From Sulfidibacterium sp964588415 (GTDB taxonomy: Bacteria; Bacteroidota; Bacteroidia; Bacteroidales; F082), in contig CAZPPK010000168.1 in assembly GCA_964588415.1 (NCBI GenBank), positions 1 to 5,882 of the forward strand: DNA of 5,882 bases. Direction: 5' to 3'. This document shows, in pieces, positions 5,844 through 5,882 of the stretch (its first letter is position 1; each line of letters begins with the position of its first letter). The position numbers and the translations under genes were made by a program. The notes below the pieces were generated by a model. The model was given only the letters and a program-made list of their open reading frames with translations, searched no databases and had not been told where the DNA came from.

Positions 5844-5882
5844 GACGACCTGGTGGATAGGAGGTTTTTAGTTAATTAGTCG

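Larger units (their letters stand above)
5445..5882. other. 438-nt non-coding region upstream of the operon
   Basis: No supported gene lies here. It contains the leader with a mini-ORF, the candidate promoter, interleaved inverted repeats and, at its far end, the decayed palindromic repeat. Frames of 66-69 codons at 5636-5845 overlap each other on opposite strands, show no recognisable domain and run through the repeat. The last 35 bases show nothing I can assign. Confidence 0.6.

Noticed and set aside
5636..5845. Opposed open frames of 66-69 codons on both strands
   Set aside because: They overlap each other, run through the dispersed palindromic repeat and have no recognisable motif.

Overview
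The window looks like chromosomal DNA of a Bacteroidota bacterium, probably near the Flavobacteriia or Bacteroidales/Marinilabiliales. Three things point there. The arginine decarboxylase and the deoxyhypusine-synthase-like protein closely resemble the versions I know from Flavobacterium-type genomes. Two TAnnTTTG boxes, the Bacteroidota -7 promoter signature, sit where promoters are expected. The genes have A/T-rich leaders without Shine-Dalgarno sites. No phage, transposase, tRNA, rRNA or CRISPR array is visible.

All four protein genes lie on the minus strand, so transcription runs from right to left. From the right, 5445-5882 is non-coding. It holds a degenerate dispersed-type palindromic repeat (5762-5843), several small inverted repeats, a candidate promoter (5553-5580) and a leader of about 100 nt containing a 15-codon mini-ORF. 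Next comes a tight three-gene operon: arginine decarboxylase (4038-5444), then after 4 nt agmatinase (3179-4033), then with an 11-nt overlap a deoxyhypusine-synthase-like protein (2212-3189). A 329-nt spacer follows with repeats, a hairpin, a 17-bp perfect palindrome and a second promoter box. Last is a DAK2-DegV fusion gene (89-1882), which I start at an internal TTG.

The operon reads as a polyamine route: arginine to agmatine, agmatine to putrescine plus urea, then an NAD-dependent aminobutyl transfer by the DHS-like enzyme. Bacteria lack eIF5A, so the last step is unlikely to make deoxyhypusine. sym-Homospermidine, a major polyamine of many flavobacteria, is the most likely product, but this is inference. 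The DAK2-DegV protein joins on one chain the parts that firmicutes make as separate fatty-acid kinase (FakA-like) and fatty-acid binding (FakB-like) proteins. It appears to be a separate transcription unit.

I do not see a clearly undescribed system. The points most worth checking are the altered active site of the DHS-like enzyme, the one-chain FakA/FakB-like architecture, and the palindrome lying where the -33 element of the DAK2-DegV promoter should be.
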